This document shows positions 1 to 7,833 of a stretch of 64,000 bases of DNA, in pieces. Made by a program: the position numbers and the translations under genes. This DNA is from Meridianimarinicoccus roseus (lineage in GTDB: Bacteria > Pseudomonadota > Alphaproteobacteria > Rhodobacterales > Rhodobacteraceae), in contig NZ_QGKU01000032.1 in assembly GCF_003172915.1 (NCBI RefSeq), positions 124,001 to 188,000 of the forward strand, read 5' to 3'. The notes beneath the pieces are model-generated. The model did no database searches, was not told the DNA's origin, and worked only from the letters and a program-made list of their open reading frames with translations. Position 1 is the first letter of the stretch; every line of letters starts with the position of its first letter.

Positions 1-412
1 GCACTCGGTCTCCGGGCCGGTCCGGCGCGACCGGCGCATCATCGGGCGCGGCGATGAAGGACGCACGCATCGCGGCAAGGTGATCCAGCGCGGCCCCCAC
101 CTGCCCGCGCCGGGCGAAGTCGATGGGCGCGCCGATCTCGTGGCTGATGGCCTGCGCGAAGGATTCCGCCCGCGCGCCGATCGCCTCTACCAGCCGGTCC
201 AGCGCGGCGAGGCGGCGGTCGGGTGTGGACGCCTGCCAGCCCGATTGCTGGGCCGCCGCGACCGCACGGGCAACCTGTTCTGGCGATGCCGCGATCACCG
301 GCGGCCGGGACTCTTCCGTCGCCGGATCGCAGCGCGCCAGCGGCGCGCCTTGCGCGGTCTGCCACGCCCCGCCGATGAGCAGTCGATGTGGCACGGCGGG
401 ATCGTTCGGCAT
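1..412 (-). CDS. Aldehyde dehydrogenase family protein, N-terminal part (runs off left edge)
   Basis: Reading leftward from an ATG at 412 gives 137 codons that continue past the window edge. The N-terminus has the usual NAD(P)-dependent aldehyde dehydrogenase opening: LIGGAWQTA, then a DPATEE stretch, then ASPEQVARAVAAAQQSGWQ, RRLAALDRLVEAI and an EIGAPI segment, which matches the start of the NAD-binding Rossmann domain. The catalytic Cys and Glu lie outside the window. An AAAGGT ribosome-binding site sits before the ATG. It is divergent from serB with about 130 bp between them. The family oxidises aldehydes to acids in the cytoplasm; the substrate cannot be told from this fragment. Confidence 0.8.
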   Translation of the reverse strand, partial: MPNDPAVPHRLLIGGAWQTAQGAPLARCDPATEESRPPVIAASPEQVARAVAAAQQSGWQASTPDRRLAALDRLVEAIGARAESFAQAISHEIGAPIDFARRGQVGAALDHLAAMRASFIAAPDDAPVAPDRPGDRV

Positions 413-542
413 CGGGGACCTTTCTCACGGAAACCCACTTGTGAGGGCTTTGCGGGGCCGGGTCAATCGACCCACTGGCATAGCGCGGCGGGGCATGGTT
501 TACCGCGCGCGATAGCGAACAGGCCCAAGGACCAGACCCGAG

Positions 543-1418
543 ATGTATGCCGCGACCCTTCTGACCAGCCCCGCCGCGCCTGCCCTAGACCGCGAGACGG
601 TCGAAAGCCTGCGCAACGCCTGGGGCGGCGGAGAAGCGCAATGGCTGGCAGTTGGCGAAGCGGCGGAATTCGCGTTGCCCACGCGTCCCGGCAATTTCGA
701 GGATGTCTGGCAGTCGCTGCAGGAGCGTGGCATCGATCTGGCGCTGCAGCCCGCCGAAGGGCGCGCCAAGCGGATGCTGCTGGCCGACATGGACAGCACG
801 ATGATCCGGCAGGAATGCATCGACGAGCTGGCCGACGTGGCAGGCGTCGGTGCACATGTGAAGGCGATCACCGCCCGCGCCATGAACGGCGAGCTAGATT
901 TCGAGGCGGCACTGCGCGAACGCGTGGCGCTTCTGAAGGGGCTGGACGTGTCAGTGATCGACCACGTCCTGGAGGAACGGATCACCCACATGCCCGGCGG
1001 GCGCATTCTGATCGCCACGATGAAGGCGCATGGCGGGCACGCCGCGCTGGTGTCGGGCGGGTTCACCGCCTTTACCGCCGCCGTCGCCGCCGCGCTGGGG
1101 TTCGACGAGCACAGGGCCAACACGCTGCTGCATGAAAACGAGCGCCTGACCGGGGAGGTCGCCGACCCGATCCTCGGCCGCGAAGCAAAGGTCGCCGCAC
1201 TGCGCGAGATCACGGCCCGGCTTGGCATTGCACCCGCTGACGTGATCGCGGTGGGCGACGGGGCCAACGACCTTGGGATGCTCGCGCTGGCGGGTTCGGG
1301 TGTCGCGCTGCACGCAAAACCCTCGGTCGCGGCGCAGGTCGATCTGCGCATCAACCACGGCGATCTGACAGCGCTGTTGTATCTTCAGGGCTACGCGCGG
1401 GCTGATTTCGTGGATTGA
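543..1418 (+). CDS. serB: Phosphoserine phosphatase SerB
   Basis: This 291-residue HAD-superfamily enzyme carries out the last step of serine synthesis, phosphoserine to serine. The nucleophile motif DMDST is at residues 82-86, followed by IRQECIDELAD, a hallmark of SerB. The late HAD motif GDGANDLGML near residue 237 supplies the Mg-binding acidic pair, and SGGFTAF in the middle gives the phosphate-binding Ser. The first 75 residues form the degenerate regulatory N-terminal extension usual for alphaproteobacterial SerB. It is monocistronic by appearance, divergent from the aldehyde dehydrogenase. In many relatives serC lies in that divergent position; here it does not. Confidence 0.95.
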   Translation: MYAATLLTSPAAPALDRETVESLRNAWGGGEAQWLAVGEAAEFALPTRPGNFEDVWQSLQERGIDLALQPAEGRAKRMLLADMDSTMIRQECIDELADVAGVGAHVKAITARAMNGELDFEAALRERVALLKGLDVSVIDHVLEERITHMPGGRILIATMKAHGGHAALVSGGFTAFTAAVAAALGFDEHRANTLLHENERLTGEVADPILGREAKVAALREITARLGIAPADVIAVGDGANDLGMLALAGSGVALHAKPSVAAQVDLRINHGDLTALLYLQGYARADFVD

Positions 1419-1569
1419 GCGCGTTCACGATCCCGATTGCGCCCGGGTTTGCCCTTTCGCCGCCCTGCCGGTTTGCGATACAATGGAAGCGAGGTTTTCG
1501 TCATGTGCAACGGCCGGGACAACCGGCGCAGCATGACCCCAAGGCAGTTATCCGGAGGCTCGGCGCGAC

Positions 1570-2100
1570 ATGAAACGCACGCTCACCACAGGTATTCTTG
1601 CAGGTTTGGCATTCGCCTTCGCGGGCCTGTCCACGCAGGCGCAGGACACCGCGAACAGGGTCGCGGCCAACACGGACTGGAGCATCTTCGTCGAGGATTC
1701 TCCGAAGCAGTGCTGGGTCGTGTCCGCGCCGAAAAAAACCGTCAACACCCAAGATGGGCGCGTCGTGGCCGTACGCCGGGGCGACATTTACATGTTCGTG
1801 TCGTTCTGGCCTGAGAGCGAACAGCTGGGCGAGGTGTCCTTCATGGGCGGCTATCCCTTCGCCGACGGGTCCACTGTGTCGCTTACGGTGGGCGACAGCG
1901 ATTTCGAGCTGTTCACCGATGGCGAACTGGCCTGGGCCGCCTCCCCCGAGGATGACCGCCGCATCGCCACCGCCATGAAGCGCGGCGTGGAGGCGGTGGT
2001 CGTTGGCCGGTCGTCGCGCGGGACGACGACGACCGACACGTTTTCGCTGATGGGCTTCACAGCGGCCTACGAGGATGCGCAAAAGCGCTGCGGTGAGTGA
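1570..2100 (+). CDS. Invasion-associated locus B (IalB) family secreted protein
   Basis: A 176-residue protein with a clear Sec signal peptide (KR, hydrophobic core, cleavage around STQAQD). The mature part contains W-SIFVEDSPKQCWVVSAPK and a late VGRSSRGTTTTDTFSLMGFTAA segment, the layout of the IalB family, which also has conserved Cys residues (CW near residue 49 and C near the C-terminus). IalB proteins are periplasmic or envelope proteins named from Bartonella invasion; in free-living Rhodobacteraceae the role is unknown. A GGAGG ribosome-binding site lies 11 nt before the ATG, and a TACAAT hexamer at 1479-1484 could be a -10 box. It ends at a shared hairpin terminator. Confidence 0.75.
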   Translation: MKRTLTTGILAGLAFAFAGLSTQAQDTANRVAANTDWSIFVEDSPKQCWVVSAPKKTVNTQDGRVVAVRRGDIYMFVSFWPESEQLGEVSFMGGYPFADGSTVSLTVGDSDFELFTDGELAWAASPEDDRRIATAMKRGVEAVVVGRSSRGTTTTDTFSLMGFTAAYEDAQKRCGE

Positions 2101-2117
2101 CCTGACGCCATAGAAAA

Positions 2118-2138
2118 GGGGGCGGCCAAGCCGCCCCC
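2118..2138. terminator. Hairpin terminator between convergent genes
   Basis: Perfect 9-bp stem GGGGGCGGC / GCCGCCCCC with a 3-nt loop. Read leftward it is followed by TTTT, so it is a good intrinsic terminator for the VPLPA-CTERM gene on the minus strand. It also lies 18 bp past the stop of the IalB-like gene and probably serves both. Confidence 0.75.
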
Positions 2139-2161
2139 TGCATTGCCGATCACGGCGCGGA

Positions 2162-2833
2162 TCAAGCCTTGCGGCGCGCCCGGACGAGGCCGAGCAGACC
2201 CAGGCCAGCCGCAGCAAGCGGAAGGGCTGCCGGAACCGGAACCGGGGATGGGTCGAGCGAATTGACTGTCGTGTTGAAGTTGTCGAAGGCGATCCCGATT
2301 TGGCGCGTCCCGCCCGTGGTGGTTCCGGTGATCTCGATTTGCGAAATCAGCGCCGACAGCCCGCTGAAGCCGATCCGCGTGGCGACCGCATCGCCCGCGA
2401 GCGGGCTGTTGCCGTCAACCATCTGGGTTTCAAGCACGTTGCCGCTGGAATCCCGCGCGATGAAGGTGAATTCTTCCAGATTGGAACCCGACCCGTCGAT
2501 ATCGGCCACGTCGAACGACGCGGCGGAAGCGCCGACAGTGTAGTCGATGACAAGCGATGTGACCGTGCCGAAGTCGGAGGTCAGGAAATAGTCGCCGAAG
2601 ATTCCGTTCACTGCAGGCGTGTCGTTCGGAACGAAGCCGTCGACCGGTCCGCCCACATCGACGATGAAAAGGCCGTTGGCACTGCTGAAGGTGACGCCAA
2701 AGGCCGACTCGAACTCGGTGCCGGTAATCGCGGTATTGCTGCCGGTGAACCCGGTCTCGAAATCGAGAAGGGCCGCCTGCGCGCTGCCAACGCTGAATGC
2801 GAGCATCGCCGCTGTGGAAATGTATCTGATCAT
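2162..2833 (-). CDS. VPLPA-CTERM sorting-domain surface protein
   Basis: A 223-residue exported protein. Residues 1-20 form a signal peptide ending AQA. The body is acidic, rich in Gly, Ser, Thr and Asp, and reads as a beta-sandwich (DFETGFTGSNTAITGTEFES, repeated ITGT segments). The C-terminus has a PVPVPAALPLAAAG motif, a hydrophobic helix LGLLGLV and a terminal RARRKA cluster, the tripartite VPLPA variant of PEP-CTERM signals. In known systems an exosortase removes such a tail and delivers the protein to the cell surface or biofilm matrix. No exosortase gene is in the window. The ligand or function of the body is not recognised. A decayed relative lies at 10972-11691. Confidence 0.8.
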   Translation of the reverse strand: MIRYISTAAMLAFSVGSAQAALLDFETGFTGSNTAITGTEFESAFGVTFSSANGLFIVDVGGPVDGFVPNDTPAVNGIFGDYFLTSDFGTVTSLVIDYTVGASAASFDVADIDGSGSNLEEFTFIARDSSGNVLETQMVDGNSPLAGDAVATRIGFSGLSALISQIEITGTTTGGTRQIGIAFDNFNTTVNSLDPSPVPVPAALPLAAAGLGLLGLVRARRKA

Positions 2834-3026
2834 GAACTCGGTATCCTTAAGTTTGGTACATCAGCCTTGTTGATAGGTGCCCGATCCAAGCGCGCATTTC
2901 GACACATTCCCGAAGACGAAGTTAACGTCGTGGCCGCGCGAGACCGCCGAACACAGGGTGTTTTCACGCGGGCCGTGTTGCTGTATGCAGCGAGGCTTGA
3001 TGCCGACAGACAGATGCGAGTGCCCG

Positions 3027-4211
3027 ATGTCCGCGCCGACGCCCACCACGACACCGATCACGCAGGACGTTCTGACGTTCCCGCGCAAGCTGCCCGAAAC
3101 GGACCGGCTGAACCTTGTCGGCCTGACCCGCGCCGCACTGCGCGACGCACTGGTCGCGGCAGGCACGCCCGAGCGGCAGTCGAAGATGCGCACCGACCAG
3201 TTGTGGCAATGGATCTACCAGAAGGGCGTGCGCGAGTTCGACGCGATGACCAACCTTGCCAAGCCGTTCCGTGCGCTGCTGGCGGATCATTTCACCATTG
3301 AGCTTCCACAGGTCGTACGCCGCGAGGTCAGCAGCGATGGCACACGCAAGTACCTTGTGCGCATCGCGGGCGGGCACGAGGTCGAAACGGTCTACATTCC
3401 CGAGGAAGATCGCGGCACGCTGTGCATCTCCAGCCAGGTGGGCTGCACGCTGACCTGTTCGTTCTGCCACACCGGGACACAGCGGCTGGTGCGGAACCTG
3501 ACCCCCGGCGAGATTGTGGGCCAGATCATGCTGGCGCGCGACGATCTTGGCGAATGGCCCGCACCGGGTCGCAACCCGAAGGACGAAACCCGGCTGCTGT
3601 CGAACATCGTCCTTATGGGCATGGGCGAACCACTTTACAATTTCGACGCCGTGCGCGACGCGATGAAGATCGCGATGGACCCCGAAGGCATCAGCCTGTC
3701 GCGGCGGCGCATCACCTTGTCCACCAGCGGCGTGGTGCCCGAGATCGCGCGCACTGCCGAAGAGATCGGTTGCCTGCTGGCGGTGTCGTTTCATGCCACC
3801 ACGGACGAGGTGCGCGACCAACTTGTTCCGATCAACAAGAAGTGGAACATCGCAACCCTTCTGGACGCGCTGCGCAGTTACCCGAAGCTGAGCAATTCGG
3901 AACGCATCACCTTTGAATACGTGATGCTGCACGGTGTGAACGACAGCGACGACGATGCCCGGCGACTGGTCAGACTGATCGAGGGGATTCCGGCCAAGAT
4001 CAACCTGATCCCGTTCAACGAATGGCCCGGTGCGCCCTACCGCCGGTCCAGCAACAACCGCATCCGCGCCTTTGCCGACATCATCTACAAGGCCGGTTAC
4101 GCCAGCCCGATCCGCACCCCCCGCGGAGAGGATATCATGGCGGCTTGCGGGCAGCTGAAATCGGAAAGCGAACGCTCCCGCAACGCACGCCGGGCCCCTC
4201 CGGCGGAGTGA
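3027..4211 (+). CDS. rlmN: Dual-specificity 23S rRNA/tRNA adenine-C2 methyltransferase RlmN
   Basis: A radical-SAM enzyme of 394 residues that methylates A2503 of 23S rRNA and A37 of some tRNAs. The cluster-binding motif CTLTCSFC is at residues 140-147, preceded by [16 protein letters not shown] follows, and the C-terminal [15 protein letters not shown] holds the Cys that is methylated during the reaction. The chosen ATG gives an N-terminus (SAPTP... DVLTFPRK) of family length; an ATG at 3000 is in frame and possible. The upstream reading frame is open to 2877 but has no coding look. Its gene neighbours do not suggest an operon; the next gene starts 129 bp downstream. Confidence 0.94.
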   Translation: MSAPTPTTTPITQDVLTFPRKLPETDRLNLVGLTRAALRDALVAAGTPERQSKMRTDQLWQWIYQKGVREFDAMTNLAKPFRALLADHFTIELPQVVRREVSSDGTRKYLVRIAGGHEVETVYIPEEDRGTLCISSQVGCTLTCSFCHTGTQRLVRNLTPGEIVGQIMLARDDLGEWPAPGRNPKDETRLLSNIVLMGMGEPLYNFDAVRDAMKIAMDPEGISLSRRRITLSTSGVVPEIARTAEEIGCLLAVSFHATTDEVRDQLVPINKKWNIATLLDALRSYPKLSNSERITFEYVMLHGVNDSDDDARRLVRLIEGIPAKINLIPFNEWPGAPYRRSSNNRIRAFADIIYKAGYASPIRTPRGEDIMAACGQLKSESERSRNARRAPPAE

Positions 4212-4340
4212 TCGCGCGGAGCTCCACCGCGTCGCTCCGGTCATGGAAACCCCACTACCTGCTCAGCTATTGGGCGACTAGGCTTCGATCCAGCTCGCGC
4301 CGGGTGCGCGGTTTTCCTGCAATTGCAAGGGGGTGGGATC

Positions 4341-7313
4341 ATGCCGTCGCTGACCCAGACCGTCGAAGGTTTCTCGTTCACATCAATTGCCGCCGTGGGC
4401 GCGCAGTTCCGCGATGCGGGTCTCGGGCAGGCGGATATCGCACCCGCGCTTGGCGCCGCGCACGCGCTGTCGCCAACGCGCGGGCTGCGGCTGGCGAAGG
4501 GTTTGCTGGCCACGGCAAACACACGCGAACAGCTTCTGGAGGATGGCGATCGCATCATCGACTGGGCGCGCGGCGGCGATGCGGTGGCCAAGCGCAGCGC
4601 GGCCCAGGCCTTTCGCCAGCAGGCCGGGCGCGGCGGAGAATTGATCTTCGTGCACAAGATCGCAAGCCTGCCCCGCGCCGACGCCCGTGCTTTCATGCGC
4701 GAACATCTCGACAGCGGCGGCGATCTTGGGATCGTTCTGGACTGGCTTCAGATGGCCGGCGCAGAACTGCGCCGCCACCCCAAGAGGCACGACACGGCCG
4801 GGTTTCTTGGTGACGTGGTCGATTTCGTTGGCGACGCGTTCAGCACGGTCGGCGACGCCATCGTGAGTGTCGGAGAAGCCGTCGCAGAGGGCGTCAAGGG
4901 GGTCGTGGATGCCATTGTCGAGGCGGGCCGAACCATCGCCGAAATGGCCGGAGCCGTGCTGTCCTGGACTGTGGAGAAGGTTGCCGACCTGGTGGAGTCG
5001 CTGATCGAGGCGGGGGAAACCGTCGCCTCCATCCTTGCCGGCGCGCTGGAGGCCGGACTCGACGCGCTGCGCAAGTTCGCCCGCGCGATGATCGAGGCGG
5101 GCCGCACGCTGGCCGAACTTGCCGCATGGGCCTTGAGCCAAGCCGCGGGCGTGCTGGCCGACGTGTTCGACGCCGTCGTGTCCACCCTTGCCGACATCCG
5201 CGATCTCGTGGTCTGGGCCGCGACGCAGACCGCCGCCGCCGTGCGCAACGTGATCGAGGCGCTGATCGATATCGGGCAGTCGGTGTCGCGGGTGCTGACC
5301 GCCATGCTGTCGGCCGCTGCCGACGTTCTGGCCGCGGCGGTGCAAGCTCTGATCGAGATCGGCAGCACGGCGGGAGAATTGCTGATCGCGGTGATCACCC
5401 AGCCGGCCGGGGCAATGCGGTCGCTGATGCAGGCGCTGCGCCAGATCGGCCGCAGCCTCGTGTCGCTGCTGGACGCGGCCCGCGACGCGGCGGCCAGTGT
5501 TCTTGAAGCCGCGGTCGATGCCGCGCTCGCCATCGGCGAAACCGTTCTGGACCTCATGGCATGGGCCGCCACCCAGGTCGCCGAAGCCGCACGCCGCGTG
5601 CTGGACACTATGCTGCGCGCAGGGCTGCGGCTGATCGATGTTTTCGCATCGCTTGCGCAGGCCACGGTGTCGGTGATGCGCAAGGCGGTGCAGGCCGCGT
5701 TCGACCTTGGCCGCACTTTCGCCGGGCTGGTCGCGGAACTGTACGATCTTGCCACCGACGTGCTGGCAGACGTGATCCGCGCCGCGATCGCGCTTGGCCG
5801 AACGGTGGTGGAATTCATCGGCGCGGTGCTGGAATTCACCTATGCCGGGGCGGTCAAGCTGATGCGCGCGGCGATGGATGCCGGGATAGCGGTGGCCGAG
5901 CTTCTGGGGAATGTCGTGACCGAAGGGTATTTCGCGCTCCGCAAGATCGTGAACGGCATCCTCGATGCCGCCGGCCCGCTGGGCGACGTGCTGCAATGGG
6001 CGCTCGATGCGGCCGAGGACATGGTCAGCGAGGTCTGGCACGATACACTTCTGGCCATCCGCTACGCGCAGGAGAAGATCACCGGCGCGCTGGACTGGGC
6101 CGTCGAAAAGGGGCGCGAGGCGCTGGGGGCGCTTCTCTTCGCATGGGAAAGTATCGGCGAACGGCTGAGCGACGCCTACCGCCATCTTGCCGCGCTGGCG
6201 CGCCGGGTTGGCGACAGGGTGTGGGATTTCCTCGGCTGGGCTACCTTCGTGCTGGAAAACAGCGTGGACTACCTGCTGAATTTCCTCGAGAACGATTTCA
6301 TCGAAGGGATCGCCAAGGTCGCCGAAGGGCTGCTGCGCGCGGGGCATGCGCTGGCCGACCTGATGGTCAGCATCGCCGACGAGAGCGCGCAACTGGTGCT
6401 GGAAGTGGTGCGCGGCGCGCTGCGTGCGGGTGCGGTGATCGGCGATCTGCTGATAGAAACCCTGCGCCAGCCCGATGCGTTTCTCGACCACGTCGCGGCG
6501 GCGATCGAGGCGCTTGGTAACACGATCGGCGACATGTTCCGCGCTGTGCAGGCGCGCGGTGCGGCGATGATCGACGCTCTGACGCTTTCGCTGCGGCGGC
6601 TCGGCCGCTCCGCGCAACTGATCTTGCAAGGCGCGGCGGAGATCGGTGGCGGGCTTCTCGGCGCGGTGATCGCGGTGCTGCTGTCCACGCTGCCCAGCTT
6701 CCGACCGCTTGTGGCGGTGGAACGCGCCGACGCGGCGCTGGTGTTCGGCGACACGATCGACCTGGACCGGGTGTTCATTTCGGCCGAGGGGCCAGGCAAC
6801 GACGTGCTGTTCTGGGTCCAGGACACGCTGAACGGAAATCCGGACAGCCGGGCCTTCGTCGGCCTCAACCTGATCAACTTCGACATCGACGACGGGATCG
6901 AGATCGATGACGCGGGCACAATCGGGCTGGAACGATGGACCTTCATCCACGAAATGACCCATGTCTGGCAGGGCGTGACCGAAGGCCCGGTCTATATTGC
7001 GCACGCCATCGGGCTGATGCCGCAGGGCAATGCCGCCTACAACTACGGCTACGCGGACGGGGCCAACGTTACGCTGATATCGGATCACAAGACCCCAGCG
7101 ACGCAGCTGGTGTTCGCGAATGCTGACGGCACCCTTCTGGGCGCCGGCGCTGAAACGGCGCTGCAGAACGGCGGCGGCGACATCACGGCGTTCAACGTGG
7201 AACAACAAGGGCAGATCGTGATGCACTGGTTCGCCCGCGCACACCTCTCGGTGCCGCCGATGCCGACCGCCGACTGGGACCCGTATATCGACGCGGTGCG
7301 CAATGCAGCATGA
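4341..7313 (+). CDS. Giant 29-residue-repeat helical protein with C-terminal HExxH metallopeptidase-like domain
   Basis: A 990-residue protein I do not recognise as a named family. Residues 1-150 form a mixed alpha domain. Residues 159-775 are Ala-rich amphipathic helix in tandem units of 29 residues (consensus: two hydrophobics, x, A, hydrophobic, hydrophobic, acidic, A/I, G, R, T/S, then L/V, x, E, L), with 13 contiguous units from 188 to 564 and four more from 660. Residues 785-990 are a separate domain: LVFGDTIDLDRVFIS, then FIHEMTHVWQ with HExxH at 870-874, then FNVEQQGQIV with Glu 954 as a likely third zinc ligand. This resembles the DUF4157 / 'vgr-related' peptidase-like domains. No signal peptide or cysteine network is visible. 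ATG at 4341 is chosen because AAGGGGG precedes it; an in-frame TTG at 4323 has nothing before it. It overlaps the next gene by 11 bp. Confidence 0.85.
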   Translation: MPSLTQTVEGFSFTSIAAVGAQFRDAGLGQADIAPALGAAHALSPTRGLRLAKGLLATANTREQLLEDGDRIIDWARGGDAVAKRSAAQAFRQQAGRGGELIFVHKIASLPRADARAFMREHLDSGGDLGIVLDWLQMAGAELRRHPKRHDTAGFLGDVVDFVGDAFSTVGDAIVSVGEAVAEGVKGVVDAIVEAGRTIAEMAGAVLSWTVEKVADLVESLIEAGETVASILAGALEAGLDALRKFARAMIEAGRTLAELAAWALSQAAGVLADVFDAVVSTLADIRDLVVWAATQTAAAVRNVIEALIDIGQSVSRVLTAMLSAAADVLAAAVQALIEIGSTAGELLIAVITQPAGAMRSLMQALRQIGRSLVSLLDAARDAAASVLEAAVDAALAIGETVLDLMAWAATQVAEAARRVLDTMLRAGLRLIDVFASLAQATVSVMRKAVQAAFDLGRTFAGLVAELYDLATDVLADVIRAAIALGRTVVEFIGAVLEFTYAGAVKLMRAAMDAGIAVAELLGNVVTEGYFALRKIVNGILDAAGPLGDVLQWALDAAEDMVSEVWHDTLLAIRYAQEKITGALDWAVEKGREALGALLFAWESIGERLSDAYRHLAALARRVGDRVWDFLGWATFVLENSVDYLLNFLENDFIEGIAKVAEGLLRAGHALADLMVSIADESAQLVLEVVRGALRAGAVIGDLLIETLRQPDAFLDHVAAAIEALGNTIGDMFRAVQARGAAMIDALTLSLRRLGRSAQLILQGAAEIGGGLLGAVIAVLLSTLPSFRPLVAVERADAALVFGDTIDLDRVFISAEGPGNDVLFWVQDTLNGNPDSRAFVGLNLINFDIDDGIEIDDAGTIGLERWTFIHEMTHVWQGVTEGPVYIAHAIGLMPQGNAAYNYGYADGANVTLISDHKTPATQLVFANADGTLLGAGAETALQNGGGDITAFNVEQQGQIVMHWFARAHLSVPPMPTADWDPYIDAVRNAA
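4815..6665 (+). repeat. Tandem 87-bp coding repeats (29-residue helical units)
   Basis: About 17-20 units of 87 bp, each coding one 29-residue amphipathic helical repeat. Units are exactly in register with no insertions for 13 units between 4902 and 6032 (1131 bp = 13 x 87). Example unit starts are VVDAIVEAG, LVESLIEAG, FARAMIEAG, VIEALIDIG, LMQALRQIG, AVDAALAIG and VIRAAIALG. Three diverged units follow (6033-6293), then an 8-residue slip, then four clear units again (6318-6665). DNA identity between units is low, so the repeats are old and kept by selection on the protein. Confidence 0.85.
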
Positions 7314-7833
7314 CCGCCGCCCTGCGCGCGGCCGCGTTGTCGTCGCCGCGCAGTGGGATCCGGTCTTCATGGCGGAAGCCGCGCGATGGCGCGCCGCGCC
7401 CTGCCGCGCCACCTGCTTCGACGGGGCCGACACGGACCGCGCGGGCCTGTTCGCGGCGCTGCGGCCGGGCGATACGCTGGTCTATCTGGGCCACGCCACG
7501 CCGCGCGCTTGGCTGGGGTTTCGCGGCATCCGCGCCGATCATCTGCCGCCGCTGACCGCGCCGCTAGCCTGTGTGATCGCACTGACCTGCCACGGAACGG
7601 CACCGGACGGGGTGGGGGCAGCCTGGGTCGACAAGGGGTTGGCCCATGCCGCCACCGGACCGCGCGGACCAGTCGCCACGGACTTGCTGCTCAGGGTCGC
7701 CGCCGATCTGCGCGACCTTTTCGGCGCACGCAAGCCCGACACCGCCGGACGCACAGCCGCCGACGTGGCAGCCCGCGCTCAGCGCGCGGGAGCGGACTTC
7801 GGGCTGCTGTTCTCCGCACCCTGCCGGGTCTGA
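7303..7833 (+). CDS. Small caspase/CHAT-like (clan CD) predicted cysteine protease
   Basis: A 176-residue protein, start ATG inside the end of the repeat gene (11-bp overlap, so probably translationally coupled). The centre reads LVYLGHATPRAW (His 64 after a hydrophobic strand) and, 32 residues on, ACVIALTCHGTA (Cys 96 after a hydrophobic strand). A hydrophobic block ending in H-x and a second ending in C is the clan CD peptidase layout seen in CHAT, gingipain and caspase domains, and the following GLAHAATGPRGPVATDLLL fits a CHAT core. It is much shorter than most CHAT proteins and has no repeats. Its 3' end overlaps the oppositely oriented UbiB-like gene by 55 bp. Function is inference only; substrate might be its neighbour. 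Confidence 0.65.
   Translation: MQHDRRPARGRVVVAAQWDPVFMAEAARWRAAPCRATCFDGADTDRAGLFAALRPGDTLVYLGHATPRAWLGFRGIRADHLPPLTAPLACVIALTCHGTAPDGVGAAWVDKGLAHAATGPRGPVATDLLLRVAADLRDLFGARKPDTAGRTAADVAARAQRAGADFGLLFSAPCRV

Noticed and set aside
80-1135. A 351-codon plus-strand frame across serB and the aldehyde dehydrogenase
   Set aside because: It overlaps two genes with clear family motifs and has an Arg-rich, motif-free product typical of an out-of-phase frame.
4383-7433. A 1016-codon open frame on the minus strand opposite the repeat gene
   Set aside because: It is a mirror of the 87-bp repeats in GC-rich DNA, where the antisense frame rarely meets stops. Its product is His/Gln/Arg rich with no domain, and it lacks a ribosome-binding site.
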